64,000 nt of DNA from Streptomyces rubradiris (GCF_016860525.1 NZ_BNEA01000015.1:3038001-3102000), one strand, 5' to 3'. Shown: positions 18,885-27,585, counted from the stretch's first letter. Numbers and translations are program-made. The notes: generated by a model from the letters alone, not told the origin.

Positions 18885-19132
18885 CCGACCCGGAACGGAC
18901 CCCCGGGAACCGGCCGCGGCAGCGCAAGCAGGTGCTGCTGCGGCTGGACCCGGCGGTGTACGAGGCGCTGGCCCGGTGGGCCGGGGACGAGCTGCGGTCG
19001 GCGAACGCGCAGATCGAGTTCCTGCTGCGGCGCGCCCTCGCGGAGGCGGGACGGCTGCCGGGTGACGCGGGCCCGCTGCCCCGCCGGGGCCGGCCGCCCG
19101 GCGACTCCGGTCCCGGCACCCCGCCGGCCTGA
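18881..19132 (+). CDS. Ribbon-helix-helix (Arc/CopG-like) DNA-binding protein
   Basis: 83 residues. The segment [43 protein letters not shown] (about 16-58) has the form of an Arc-type ribbon-helix-helix: a strand with alternating residues, then two helices with the [15 protein letters not shown] pattern. The C-terminus is a Pro/Gly tail. The GTG start overlaps the SPFH stop (GTGA), so the two are co-translated. RHH proteins usually regulate their own operon, which makes the upstream palindrome a candidate operator. Confidence 0.8.
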   Translation: MTDPERTPGNRPRQRKQVLLRLDPAVYEALARWAGDELRSANAQIEFLLRRALAEAGRLPGDAGPLPRRGRPPGDSGPGTPPA

Positions 19133-19146
19133 GCCGGGCCCTCGTC

Positions 19147-19189
19147 CAGGGGCCCGGCCGTCGTCGCGTCAGGGGCCCGGCCGTCGTCG
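19147..19189. repeat. Two direct copies of a 20-bp GC-rich sequence
   Basis: Identical 20-base units at 19147-19166 and 19170-19189 (CAGGGGCCCGG then CCGTCGTCG) are separated by CGT, giving a 23-base period. They lie just downstream of the RHH gene. Each unit contains GGGGCCCGGCC, so the pair can form alternative hairpins, perhaps a terminator. Confidence 0.7.
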
Positions 19190-19312
19190 TACCGGCGGGT
19201 CGGCCGTTGCTCGCGGCCGTGACGGCGTATCAGGCGTCCGTGGCTGTTACGAAACCCTGACAATGACCCCTCACCTGCACCGACGCGCTCTTGAGGGCTC
19301 ACTCTGCACCGG

Positions 19313-19347
19313 GTGTATACATGGTGGGTATACACGCTGTGTAGAGT
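19313..19347 (+). promoter_or_regulatory. PadR operator and leaderless promoter
   Basis: GTGTATAC (19313-19320) and GTATACAC (19328-19335) form a perfect inverted repeat with a 7-base spacer. TAGAGT at 19342-19347 is a -10 box ending seven bases before the ATG, so the transcript is probably leaderless. The inverted repeat covers the -35 zone, the classical position for repression by the PadR protein encoded immediately downstream. Confidence 0.75.
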
Positions 19348-19353
19348 GCCGCC

Positions 19354-19878
19354 ATGTCCATCGGTCACACCCTCCTCGGACTCCTGGAGTCCGGCCCGCG
19401 CCACGGCTACGACCTCAAGCGCGCCTTCGACGAGAAGTTCGGCCACGACCGGCCGCTGCACTACGGCCAGGTCTACTCCACGATGTCCCGGCTGCTGAAG
19501 AACGGTCTCGTGGAAGTCGACGGCATCGAGGCCGGCGGCGGCCCCGAGCGCAAGCGGTACGCCATCACCGACGCCGGCATCACCGACGTCGAACGCTGGC
19601 TCGCCACCCCGGAGAAGCCGGAGGAGTACCTCCAGTCGACCCTCTACACCAAGGTCGTCCTCGCCCTCCTCACCCACCGCGACGCCGCCGACATCCTCGA
19701 CACGCAGCGGTCCGAGCACCTGCGCAGCATGCGCATCCTCACCGACCGCAAGCGCAAGGGCGACCTCGCCGACCAGCTGATCTGCGACCACGCCCTGTTC
19801 CACCTGGAGGCCGACCTGCGCTGGCTGGAACTCACCGCCGCGCGCCTCGACAAGCTCCGTGCGGCGGTGACCCGATGA
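19354..19878 (+). CDS. PadR-family transcriptional regulator
   Basis: 174 residues. The N-terminal winged helix is typical: TLLGLLESGPRHGYDLKRAFDEKFG..LHYGQVYSTMSRLLKNGLVEVDG..PERKRYAITDAG. A C-terminal helical dimerisation domain follows (subfamily with LEADLRWLELTAARL). PadR repressors release DNA on binding small ligands and often control a linked ABC exporter, as here: the stop overlaps the ATPase start by ATGA. Confidence 0.93.
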   Translation: MSIGHTLLGLLESGPRHGYDLKRAFDEKFGHDRPLHYGQVYSTMSRLLKNGLVEVDGIEAGGGPERKRYAITDAGITDVERWLATPEKPEEYLQSTLYTKVVLALLTHRDAADILDTQRSEHLRSMRILTDRKRKGDLADQLICDHALFHLEADLRWLELTAARLDKLRAAVTR

Positions 19879-20564
19879 CCCCTCCCCCCGGCTCCCTGCT
19901 CGTCGCCGAGGACCTGCGCAAGAGCTTCGGCCCCACGGTCGCCCTCGACGGCGCCGGCTTCTCCATCCACCCCGGCGAGGTCGTCGCCGTGATGGGCCCC
20001 TCCGGCTCCGGCAAGTCGACGCTGCTGCACTGCCTGGCCGGCATCGTGCCGCCCGACTCCGGCTCCATCACCTACGACGGCCGCGAACTCTCCGGCCTGA
20101 GCGACACCGAGCGCAGCGCGCTGCGCCGCAGCGACTTCGGGTTCGTGTTCCAGTTCGGCCAGCTGGTCCCGGAGCTGACCTGTGTGGAGAACGTGGCCCT
20201 GCCGCTCCGGCTGAACGGCAGCTCCCGCAAGGAGGCGGAGCGGGCCGCGCTCACCTGGATGGAGCGCCTGGAGGTGGACGACCTCAAGGGCAAGCGGCCC
20301 GGCGAGGTCTCCGGCGGCCAGGGCCAGCGGGTCGCCGTGGCGCGGGCGCTGGTCACCGGCCCCCGGGTGGTGTTCGCCGACGAGCCGACCGGCGCGCTCG
20401 ACTCCCTCAACGGCGAACGGGTGATGGAGCTGCTGACCGACGCGGCCCGCTCCACCAACGCGGCCGTCGTGCTGGTCACCCACGAGGCCCGGGTGGCCGC
20501 CTACTCCGACCGGGAGATCGTCGTACGCGACGGCAGGTCCCGGGACATGGAGCGCGCCATATGA
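19875..20564 (+). CDS. ABC transporter ATPase (LolD/MacB type)
   Basis: 229 residues. Walker A GPSGSGKST near residue 40, Q-loop FVFQFGQLVPELT, signature VSGGQGQRVAVARAL, Walker B VVFADEPTGALD and the switch His in LVTHEA are all intact. The family partners FtsX-like permeases. Overlaps both neighbours by four bases (ATGA), so padR, ATPase and permease form one coupled operon. Confidence 0.93.
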   Translation: MTPPPGSLLVAEDLRKSFGPTVALDGAGFSIHPGEVVAVMGPSGSGKSTLLHCLAGIVPPDSGSITYDGRELSGLSDTERSALRRSDFGFVFQFGQLVPELTCVENVALPLRLNGSSRKEAERAALTWMERLEVDDLKGKRPGEVSGGQGQRVAVARALVTGPRVVFADEPTGALDSLNGERVMELLTDAARSTNAAVVLVTHEARVAAYSDREIVVRDGRSRDMERAI

Positions 20565-22894
20565 ACCTCCGGCAGTGGTCCAGGGACCTGGGCATGGGCG
20601 TCCGGTTCGCCGTCACCGGCGGGCGCGAAGGCTGGGTGCGGATGGTGCTGACGGCGGTCGGCGTCGGCCTGGGCGTGACGCTGCTGCTGCTGACGACCGC
20701 GCTGCCGAACGTGCTGACGGCACGGCACCAGCGCGAGGAGGCCCGGACGGACCTCACCTACAGCGAGAAGGTGCCGCCGAAGGGCGAGAACACCGTGCTG
20801 GTCGGCCTGGGTGACACCAAGTGGCACGACAAGGAGGTCCGGGGACGCTTCCTGAAGCCCGAGGGCCCGCGGGCGCCGCTGCCGCCGGGCGTGGACCGCT
20901 TCCCCGCGCCGGGCGAGATGGTGGTCTCCCCCGCGCTGAAGAAACTGCTCACCTCCGACGAGGGCCGGCTGCTGCGGGAGCGGCTAACGGAGCGGATCAC
21001 CGGCACGATCGGCGAGCCCGGGCTGATCGGCTCGCACGAGCTGGCCTTCTACGCGGGCGCCGACCACCTGGAGGCAAAGCCCGGCAGCGCCCGCGTGGTG
21101 CGGCTGACCGCCTTCGGGGACCGGCGCCCGACCCCCGAACGGGCCGACCCGGTGCTCATCATGATGACGCTGGTGGTGTTCGTCGCCCTGCTCACGCCGG
21201 TCGCCGTGTTCATCGCCGCGGCCGTGCGGTTCGGCGGCGAGCGGCGCGACCGCCGGCTGGCCGCGCTGCGGCTGGTCGGCTCCGACCGCCGGATGACCCG
21301 CCGGATCGCGGCGGGCGAGGCACTGGCCGGAGCCGTGCTCGGCCTGGCCGTCGGTACGGTGTTCTTCCTCATCGGACGGCAGGCGGTGGGCTCGGTGGAA
21401 GTGCTCGGCGTGAGCATCTTCCCGAGCTATCTCGACCCCTCCCTCGCGCTGGTCGTCCTGGTCGCGGTGGCGGTCCCGGCCGCCGCGGTGGCGGTGACAC
21501 TGTTCGCGATGCGCGGGGTGGCCGTCGAACCGCTCGGCGTGGTGCGCACGGCCAAGCAGGCCCGGCGGCGCCTGTGGTGGCGGCTGCTGCTGCCCCTGGT
21601 GGGCCTCGCGCTGCTGTACCCGATGATCGGCAAGGGCCGGTCCCACGGCGACTTCAACAAGTACCTGGTCGTCGGTGGCGTGCTGCTGCTCCTGGTCGGC
21701 GTCACCGCACTGCTGCCCTGGCTGGTGGAGGCGGTCGTGGCCCGGCTCGGCTCGGGTCCGCTCTCCTGGCAACTGGCCGTGCGCAGACTTCAGCTGAGCA
21801 GCGGTACGGCCGCCCGCATGGTCAACGGCATCGCCGTGGCGGTGGCCGGGGCGATCGCGTTGCAGATGCTCTTCACGGGCGTGCAGGACCAGTACACCAA
21901 GGACACCGGCCAGGACCCCGAACGGGCCTCGGTGCAGGTCGACCTCTCGGACGGGTCCGTGCTGCCGGCGGCCGCCCGCGAGTTCCCGCGCACCAAGGGC
22001 GTACGGGCGGCGGTGGCGATCTCCTCCGGATCGATGGGCGACCGGCGCTACGACCCCGGCACCACGGTGGGCATCACCGTCGGCGACTGCGCCGCGCTGC
22101 GCGAACTGGCCCGGCTGCCGTCCTGCCGGGACGGTGACGTGTTCGCCGTCCCGGGCCCGTACGAGTCCGCCGACGAGCTGGCCCTGATGCGGCCGGGACG
22201 GCACGGCTTCTTCGACGCCACCTACTCGGAGGGCGTGCGCGGGCGCGAGATCCCCTGGACGGTACCGGCCGGAACGCGCCGGGTGACCGTTCGCGAGGAC
22301 GCGCTCCAGTCGAACGTCAACGGCCTGCTGGTTACTCCCTCCGCGCTGCCGTCCGGGGCCGCGTCGACGCTGTACCACCAGGTCTACATCCGCCTCGACA
22401 TGTCGGTGCCGGAAGCGGACCAGTACGTGCGCAACACGGCGGCACGAGTGGACCGGCTGGCGTCCGTCTGGCACTGGGCGGCGACCACCGAGTCCCGGAA
22501 GTACACCTCCCTGCGCACCGGCCTGTTCGTCGGCGCGGTCTGCGTGCTGGTGCTGATCGGGGCGAGCCTGCTGGTCTCCCAGCTGGAGCAGTTGCGCGAG
22601 CGGCGCAAGCTGCTGTCGTCGCTGGTCGCCTTCGGCACCCGGCGCCGCACGCTGGGGCTGTCGGTGCTGTGGCAGACGGCGGTACCTGTCTCGCTCGGGC
22701 TGCTGCTGGCCTCGTCGGTGGGCCTGGCCCTCGGCTCGGTGCTGCTGAAGATGACGGACACCGCGGTGTCCGTGGACTGGGCGAGCGTCCTGTCGATGGC
22801 CGGCGCGGGCGCGGGAGTGGTCCTGGTGGTCACCTTGCTGAGCCTGCCGCCGCTGCTGCGCATGATGCGGCCTGAGGGCTTGCGTACGGAGTGA
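20561..22894 (+). CDS. FtsX-family ABC transporter permease
   Basis: 777 residues, two-unit FtsX permease. One N-terminal helix (WVRMVLTAVGVGLGVTLLLL), an extracellular domain, then a first FtsX core with helices near VLIMMTLVVFVALLTPVAVFIAAAVRFGGERRDRRLAALRLVGSDRRM. Further TM pairs, a second extracellular domain and a C-terminal core (GLFVGAVCVLVLIGASLLVSQLEQLRERRKLLSSLVAFGTRRRTL) follow. This architecture is mechanotransmissive (MacB/BceB-like) and is associated with antibiotic or lipid export. The substrate is not visible. Confidence 0.9.
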   Translation: MNLRQWSRDLGMGVRFAVTGGREGWVRMVLTAVGVGLGVTLLLLTTALPNVLTARHQREEARTDLTYSEKVPPKGENTVLVGLGDTKWHDKEVRGRFLKPEGPRAPLPPGVDRFPAPGEMVVSPALKKLLTSDEGRLLRERLTERITGTIGEPGLIGSHELAFYAGADHLEAKPGSARVVRLTAFGDRRPTPERADPVLIMMTLVVFVALLTPVAVFIAAAVRFGGERRDRRLAALRLVGSDRRMTRRIAAGEALAGAVLGLAVGTVFFLIGRQAVGSVEVLGVSIFPSYLDPSLALVVLVAVAVPAAAVAVTLFAMRGVAVEPLGVVRTAKQARRRLWWRLLLPLVGLALLYPMIGKGRSHGDFNKYLVVGGVLLLLVGVTALLPWLVEAVVARLGSGPLSWQLAVRRLQLSSGTAARMVNGIAVAVAGAIALQMLFTGVQDQYTKDTGQDPERASVQVDLSDGSVLPAAAREFPRTKGVRAAVAISSGSMGDRRYDPGTTVGITVGDCAALRELARLPSCRDGDVFAVPGPYESADELALMRPGRHGFFDATYSEGVRGREIPWTVPAGTRRVTVREDALQSNVNGLLVTPSALPSGAASTLYHQVYIRLDMSVPEADQYVRNTAARVDRLASVWHWAATTESRKYTSLRTGLFVGAVCVLVLIGASLLVSQLEQLRERRKLLSSLVAFGTRRRTLGLSVLWQTAVPVSLGLLLASSVGLALGSVLLKMTDTAVSVDWASVLSMAGAGAGVVLVVTLLSLPPLLRMMRPEGLRTE

Positions 22895-22911
22895 ATCCGC
22901 CGTCGGTCGGG

Positions 22912-22955
22912 TGCGGCTCCGTGGTGGCCGGTCGCGCCCGCGCGGCGGAGCCGCA
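22912..22955. terminator. Hairpin after the FtsX permease gene
   Basis: TGCGGCTCCG pairs exactly with CGGAGCCGCA across a GC-rich loop, 17 bases after the permease stop and before the convergent oxyR gene. Confidence 0.55.
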
Positions 22956-22972
22956 TGCCGATGCGGACCCGC

Positions 22973-23015
22973 GCCCGAAGGGGCGCGGGGAACCGCGCGA
23001 CCAGCCCCCACCGGC
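22973..23015. repeat. Dispersed streptomycete intergenic repeat, copy 2
   Basis: Contains CCCGAAGGGGCGCGGGGAA followed by CCGCGCGACCAGCCCCCA. This is the fuller copy of the element at 591-642. It lies in the gap between convergent genes, the usual location for this repeat. Confidence 0.6.
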
Positions 23016-23055
23016 CCGCGGCCGCGCGCACCGCACGACCGCCCTCCCCGGAGCG

Positions 23056-24009
23056 CTAGTCGGCGCCGTCCAGCACCCGTACCGGCAAAGCCCGCAGCGC
23101 GGCTCGCAGCGCCGCCGCCAGTTCCTCGTACTCGGCGGCGCGGGCCGCGCCCGCGCGCATGGCGAAGGCGACCCGGCGGCTCGGGGCGGGGTCGGCGAAG
23201 TACCCGGTGAGCAGCTGGCTGCTGCGGGAGGTCTCCAGCTTCAGCGCGGTGCGCGGCAGCAGCGTGCAGCCGAGGCCGCCCGCCACCAGCTGCACCAGCG
23301 TGGACAGCCCGGCGGCCGTGGTGGTGACCGGCGCGTCCTCGCGGCCCGCCTCCCGGCAGATGTCGAGGGCTTGGTCGCGCAGGCAGTGGCCCTCGTCCAG
23401 GAGCAGCAGATGCAGCTCCTTCAGGGCCTCGCGGGGTATGCCCTCCCGGCCGCCGAGCCAGTGGTCGAGCGGGGTGACAAGCACGAAGTCCTCGTCGAAC
23501 AGCGGGAGTTCGACCACGCCGGGGACACCGAGCGGCACCGCGAGCAGCAGCAGGTCGAGCCGGCCGGAGAGCAGGCCGTCGAGCAGGCTGGCGGTCTGCT
23601 CCTCGTGCACCTGGAGGTCGAGCTGCGGGTAGCGCTCGTGCACCAGCCGGAGCACGGCCGGCAGCAGATACGGCGCGACGGTCGGGATCACCCCGAGGCG
23701 CAAGGCACCGGTGAACGGCGCCCGGACCGCCTCGGCCTCCTCCAGCAGCGCGCCGACCTCGTCCAGCACCGCCTTGGCCCGCACGGCCAGCCGCTCCCCC
23801 GCGGGCGAGAGCAGTACTTTGCGCGTCGTACGCTCAAGGAGGGTCACCCCGAGGGTCTCCTCCAGCGCGGAGACGGCGCCGGACAGGGCGGGCTGGCTCA
23901 TCCCGATGGCCGCCGCCGCGTCCCGGAAGTGCAGATGCTCGGCGACGGCGACGAACGCCCGCAGCTGCGACAGGGTCGGCTGCCGTCGCTTTCCGTTGCC
24001 CATCGTCAC
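23056..24009 (-). CDS. oxyR: LysR-family peroxide sensor OxyR
   Basis: 317 residues. The LysR helix-turn-helix is at the N-terminus (TLSQLRAFVAVAEHLHFRDAAAAIGMSQPALSGAVSALEETLG). The redox segment LLLDEGHCLRDQALDIC carries the two cysteines that form the disulfide in OxyR. Divergent from ahpCD, its known target in streptomycetes. The start is taken at GTG 24009 because GGAGGTG lies eight bases upstream; ATG 24003 is the alternative. Confidence 0.93.
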   Translation of the reverse strand: MTMGNGKRRQPTLSQLRAFVAVAEHLHFRDAAAAIGMSQPALSGAVSALEETLGVTLLERTTRKVLLSPAGERLAVRAKAVLDEVGALLEEAEAVRAPFTGALRLGVIPTVAPYLLPAVLRLVHERYPQLDLQVHEEQTASLLDGLLSGRLDLLLLAVPLGVPGVVELPLFDEDFVLVTPLDHWLGGREGIPREALKELHLLLLDEGHCLRDQALDICREAGREDAPVTTTAAGLSTLVQLVAGGLGCTLLPRTALKLETSRSSQLLTGYFADPAPSRRVAFAMRAGAARAAEYEELAAALRAALRALPVRVLDGAD

Positions 24010-24143
24010 TGATAAGCACCTCCAATCAACACGACCGAGTGTAGCTATTTCCCTAATCAATGCACCCTGTGCCACCATCGGCAGAGTCCAACCCCCATGG
24101 GAAACGCCCCAAAAGGGAAGTTTCTTCGCTGCAAGGAGAGCCT
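24010..24143. promoter_or_regulatory. Divergent oxyR / ahpC control region
   Basis: 134 bases between the divergent starts. AACACGACCGAGTGT holds an ACAC/GTGT inverted repeat centred near 24034, and AATCAA occurs twice (about 24023 and 24054) as a 31-base direct repeat. OxyR typically binds such divergent regions. The exact operator is inferred. Confidence 0.55.
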
Positions 24144-24698
24144 GTGCTCACTGTCGGTGACAAGTTCCCCGAGTTCGATCTGACCGCCTGCGTCTCGCTC
24201 GAGAAGGGCAAGGAGTTCGAGCAGATCAACCACAAGTCCTACGAGGGCAAGTGGCTCGTGGTCTTCGCCTGGCCCAAGGACTTCACGTTCGTGTGCCCGA
24301 CCGAGATCGCCGCGTTCGGGAAGCTGAACGACGAGTTCGCCGACCGCGACGCCCAGATCCTCGGCTTCTCCGGTGACTCCGAGTTCGTCCACCACGCCTG
24401 GCGCAAGGACCACCCGGACCTGACCGACCTGCCGTTCCCGATGATGGCGGACCCCAAGCACGAGCTGATGCGCGACCTCGGCATCGAGGGTGAGGACGGC
24501 TACGCCCAGCGCGCCGTCTTCGTCGTCGACCCGAACCGCGAGATCCAGTTCACGATGGTCACCGCCGGCTCCGTGGGCCGTAACCCCAAGGAGGTCCTGC
24601 GGGTGCTGGACGCCCTGCAGACCGACGAGCTGTGCCCGTGCAACTGGTCCAAGGGCGACGAGACCCTGGACCCGGTCGCGCTGCTGGCTGGTGAGTGA
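24144..24698 (+). CDS. ahpC: Alkyl hydroperoxide reductase (peroxiredoxin)
   Basis: 184 residues, typical 2-Cys peroxiredoxin. The peroxidatic Cys51 lies in DFTFVCPTEI; the resolving cysteine is in LCPCNWSKGDE (Cys164/Cys166). It reduces peroxides and is recycled by AhpD and lipoyl-dependent reductants in actinobacteria. The GTG at 24144 follows AAGGAGA at good spacing, and the longer upstream frame runs through the promoter. AhpD follows three bases after the stop. Confidence 0.95.
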   Translation: MLTVGDKFPEFDLTACVSLEKGKEFEQINHKSYEGKWLVVFAWPKDFTFVCPTEIAAFGKLNDEFADRDAQILGFSGDSEFVHHAWRKDHPDLTDLPFPMMADPKHELMRDLGIEGEDGYAQRAVFVVDPNREIQFTMVTAGSVGRNPKEVLRVLDALQTDELCPCNWSKGDETLDPVALLAGE

Positions 24699-24701
24699 CC
24701 C

Positions 24702-25235
24702 GTGTCGATCGACTCCCTGAAGTCCCGTATCCCGGACTACGCCAAGGACCTGAAGCTCAACCTGGGCTCGGTCATCGGCAACTCGGAGCTGCCGGCGCAG
24801 CAGCTGTGGGGCACGGTGCTGGCGACCGCGATCGCCTCCCGCTCCCCGATCGTGCTGCGTGAGCTGGAGCCGGAGGCGAAGGCGAACCTGTCGCCGGAGG
24901 CGTACCAGGCCGCCAAGGCGGCCGCCGCCATCATGGCGATGAACAACGTCTTCTACCGCACCCGGCACCTGCTGTCCGACCACGAGTACGGCACCCTGCG
25001 CGCGGGCCTGCGGATGAACGTCATCGGCAACCCGGGCGTGGAGAAGGTCGACTTCGAGCTGTGGTCGTTCGCGGTCTCCGCGATCAACGGCTGTGGCATG
25101 TGCCTGGACTCGCACGAGCAGGTGCTGCGCAAGGCCGGCGTCGAGCGCGAGACCGTCCAGGAGGCGTTCAAGATCGCCTCCGTGGTGCAGGCGATCGCCG
25201 TCACCGTGGACACCGAGGCCGTCCTGGCCGAGTAG
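24702..25235 (+). CDS. ahpD: Alkyl hydroperoxide reductase AhpD (carboxymuconolactone decarboxylase-like)
   Basis: 177 residues, all-helical AhpD fold with active-site motif [11 protein letters not shown]: Cys131, Cys134 and His138. In actinobacteria AhpD passes electrons from dihydrolipoamide (SucB/Lpd) to AhpC. Co-transcribed with ahpC (3-base gap) and expected to be induced by OxyR. Confidence 0.95.
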   Translation: MSIDSLKSRIPDYAKDLKLNLGSVIGNSELPAQQLWGTVLATAIASRSPIVLRELEPEAKANLSPEAYQAAKAAAAIMAMNNVFYRTRHLLSDHEYGTLRAGLRMNVIGNPGVEKVDFELWSFAVSAINGCGMCLDSHEQVLRKAGVERETVQEAFKIASVVQAIAVTVDTEAVLAE

Positions 25236-25245
25236 GACCCCTGTC

Positions 25246-25280
25246 GAAGACCCCGCTCACTCCTTGTGGGCGGGGTCTTC
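25246..25280. terminator. Bidirectional terminator after ahpD
   Basis: GAAGACCCCG and CGGGGTCTTC form a perfect 10-bp stem. The hairpin covers the last codons and stop of the convergent AI-2E-family gene, so a single structure serves both units. Confidence 0.8.
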
Positions 25281-26708
25281 GTCGTCCCCGGCGCCCTTGC
25301 CCTCGGCGCTCTCGGTGCCCTTGCGCTGGGCGTCACCGGTGTCCTCGGCATCCTCGGCGTCCTTGCCGACGGACTTCCCGGGGCCCTCGCCAGGGGCCGG
25401 AGCACCCTCTTCCTCCCCCGCGGCCACGTCCTCCACGGCCGCGCCGGACTGCTGCTGCGCGTACGTCCGCAGATACCCCACCACCGTGTTCGTCACCGCG
25501 ACCAGCGGTACGGCCACCACGGCGCCGCCGATGCCGGCCACCATGCCGCCGGCGGCCACGGTCAGGACCACGGCCAGCGGATGCACCCGGACCGCGCGGC
25601 CGAGGATGAACGGCTGCAGCACATGGCCCTCGATCTGCTGCACCGCGAGCACCACCACCAGCGTCATCAGGGCCGTGAACACGCCCTGGGTGACCAGTGC
25701 GACGATCACCGCGAGCGCGCCGGAGGCCACCGCGCCGACCAGCGGGATGAACGAGAACAGGAAGATGAACACGGCCAGCGGGACGGCCATCGGCACGTCC
25801 AGGAAGTAGATGCCGATGCCGATGAAGATCGCGTCGATGAGGGCGACCAGCACCGTGCCGCGCACATAGGCCGTCAGCGTGCTCCACGCCCGCGGGCCGG
25901 CGCCGGCCACGCCCGGGCGGGCGGCGGCGGGCACCAGCTTCAGGAACCACTCCCAGATGCGCTTGCCGTCGTAGAGCAGGAAGAGCGTCGAGAAGAACAC
26001 CAGCAGTATGCCGGTGAGGGCCTCCACGATGACCTGGACGCCCTCCAGGCCCGCGGACGTTATCTGGTCGGCGTTGGCGCCGATCGCCTCGCGGAGGTTC
26101 TTGGCGATCTGGTTGATCTGCTTGTCGGTGACGTGGAAGGGGCTCTTCAGCAGCCAGTTGCGCAGGTCGTCGATGCCGGACTGGATCTGGTTGGAGAGCG
26201 TGTCGATGTTCTCCATGACCTGCCAGGTCACGAACCAGCCCATGAGGCCGATGACGACGAAGCCGCTGATGGCGGTGAGCGCGGTGGCCGGGCCGCGCGG
26301 CACCCCGCGCCGGGTGAGCCGGGCGACCGTCGGCTGGAGCAGGGCGGTGACCAGCAGGGCGATGACGAAGGCGAACACCACCAGCTGGACCGCGCTGATG
26401 ACCCGCATCAGCACCCACAGGGTGCCGGCCAGCACCAGCAGTCGCCAGCCCGCCTCGGCGGCCACCCGGACACCCCAGGGCACGGCCTCGGCGGGATCCG
26501 GCCGGCGGCCTGGCACGCTCCGGCGGACGGGCGGCGCGGTCCGGCGGGCGGGCGGGTCCGCCGGCTCGGCGGCGGGTACCCCGGCCGCCGGCCCGGGGCC
26601 GGGCTCGTCCCGCTCCTTCTCCGCCTCCGCGCGCCGCTCGTCCAGCCGCTCGCTCATCTCGGCCAGACCACGTCCGATCCGGCCCAGCCATCGTGGCACT
26701 CGCGCCAT
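25257..26708 (-). CDS. AI-2E family transporter
   Basis: 483 residues. A charged Pro/Arg-rich cytoplasmic head (about 1-75) precedes seven or eight TM helices of the AI-2E/YdiK family (VLMRVISAVQLVVFAFVIALLV, ISGFVVIGLMGWFV, GILLVFFSTLFLLYDGKRIW, VPLAVFIFLFSFIPLVGA). The cytoplasmic tail is highly acidic with Glu/Asp/Lys (EEEGAPAPGEGPGKSVGKD...). The family includes Na+/H+ antiporters and proposed quorum-signal exporters; the substrate is unknown. ATG 26708 follows AAGAGGACGG. Confidence 0.88.
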   Translation of the reverse strand: MARVPRWLGRIGRGLAEMSERLDERRAEAEKERDEPGPGPAAGVPAAEPADPPARRTAPPVRRSVPGRRPDPAEAVPWGVRVAAEAGWRLLVLAGTLWVLMRVISAVQLVVFAFVIALLVTALLQPTVARLTRRGVPRGPATALTAISGFVVIGLMGWFVTWQVMENIDTLSNQIQSGIDDLRNWLLKSPFHVTDKQINQIAKNLREAIGANADQITSAGLEGVQVIVEALTGILLVFFSTLFLLYDGKRIWEWFLKLVPAAARPGVAGAGPRAWSTLTAYVRGTVLVALIDAIFIGIGIYFLDVPMAVPLAVFIFLFSFIPLVGAVASGALAVIVALVTQGVFTALMTLVVVLAVQQIEGHVLQPFILGRAVRVHPLAVVLTVAAGGMVAGIGGAVVAVPLVAVTNTVVGYLRTYAQQQSGAAVEDVAAGEEEGAPAPGEGPGKSVGKDAEDAEDTGDAQRKGTESAEGKGAGDDEDPAHKE

Positions 26709-26790
26709 GCTCCGTCCTCTTCCCCCGCGTCCCCGCGTACTCGCCACCACTCCCCCGTGGAGTCGTCCGCGTAAGACCGTACAGGGCGAA

Positions 26791-26819
26791 AGCCCCTCCC
26801 CTGAGGACGGGGAAGGGCT
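26791..26819 (-). terminator. Terminator of the transglycosylase gene
   Basis: AGCCCCTCCCC and GGGGAAGGGCT pair with a single G-U, 40 bases beyond the transglycosylase stop on the minus strand. Confidence 0.7.
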
Positions 26820-26859
26820 GCGCGAGGCCGAGCCGGGGCCGGGCGGGCCGGCGAGTGGC

Positions 26860-27585
26860 CTAGTACCAGTGGTTGGCCTGCCAGAACGACCAGGCCTGGC
26901 AGGGGCTGCCGTACCGCTCGTTCATGTAGTTGATGCCCCACTTGATCTGGGTCGCCGGGTTGGTCCGCCAGTCGGCGCCGGCCGAGGCGTACTTGCCGGC
27001 GGGCAGGGCCTGGAAGAGACCGTAGGCACCGGAGGAGGCGTTGACCGCCTGGTAGTTCCAGCTGGACTCGTGGTCCACGATGTTGCTGAAGCACTGGAAC
27101 TGGCCGCCGGCCACCATCTGGCGCGCCATCGCCTGGATCTGCGCCACGCTGTAGCTGCCCTGGACCGGGAAGCTGGAGGAGTCGCGGACGTCGGTCCCGC
27201 CACGGCTGGCCGCGGCCTTGGCCTCAAGACGCTCCTTGGCCTCCTTGGCGGCCTTGGCCTCCTCGGCCGCCTTCTCCTCAGCGGCCTTCTTCTTCGCGAT
27301 CGCGGTCTCGGCGGCTGCCTTGCGGGCCGCCTCCTCGGCGTCCTTCTTGGCACTCGTGTCCGCGGCGATGGCCTGTGCGTCGGCCTGCTGCGTGAGGGAC
27401 GCGGTCTGCACCTGCGCCTGCTGACCCGCGGGTATATCCGCGAGGAGCGTGGTGTCGGCTGCCGTCGCCTCGGCGGCGTCGTTGGTCTGCGCGGTGCTGC
27501 CCGAGGCAACGCCGACGACGCTTCCGACAGCGGTGACCGCGGTGGCCGAGGCCACTGCGAATCCCCGGACCGAAATCCGGCTCAC
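26860..27585 (-). CDS. Small secreted transglycosylase (SLT/lysozyme-like)
   Basis: 241 residues. Signal peptide (VSRISVRGFAVASATAVTAV..ASG), then an Ala/Lys/Glu-rich coiled coil (about 60-150: KKDAEEAARKAAAETAIAKKK...) and a C-terminal goose-type/SLT-like domain. The domain has the catalytic Glu in VDHESSWNYQAVNASSGAYGLFQALPAGKYASAG and ends in AWSFWQANHWY. It probably cleaves peptidoglycan during growth or germination. Start at GTG 27585, with GGAAGGAA six bases before. The leader is long (400 bases to phoH). Confidence 0.88.
   Translation of the reverse strand: MSRISVRGFAVASATAVTAVGSVVGVASGSTAQTNDAAEATAADTTLLADIPAGQQAQVQTASLTQQADAQAIAADTSAKKDAEEAARKAAAETAIAKKKAAEEKAAEEAKAAKEAKERLEAKAAASRGGTDVRDSSSFPVQGSYSVAQIQAMARQMVAGGQFQCFSNIVDHESSWNYQAVNASSGAYGLFQALPAGKYASAGADWRTNPATQIKWGINYMNERYGSPCQAWSFWQANHWY

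Noticed and set aside
22395..22410. Separate second permease gene inside the FtsX ORF
   Set aside because: The frame is continuous over 777 codons with the usual two-core FtsX layout; no stop or start supports a split.
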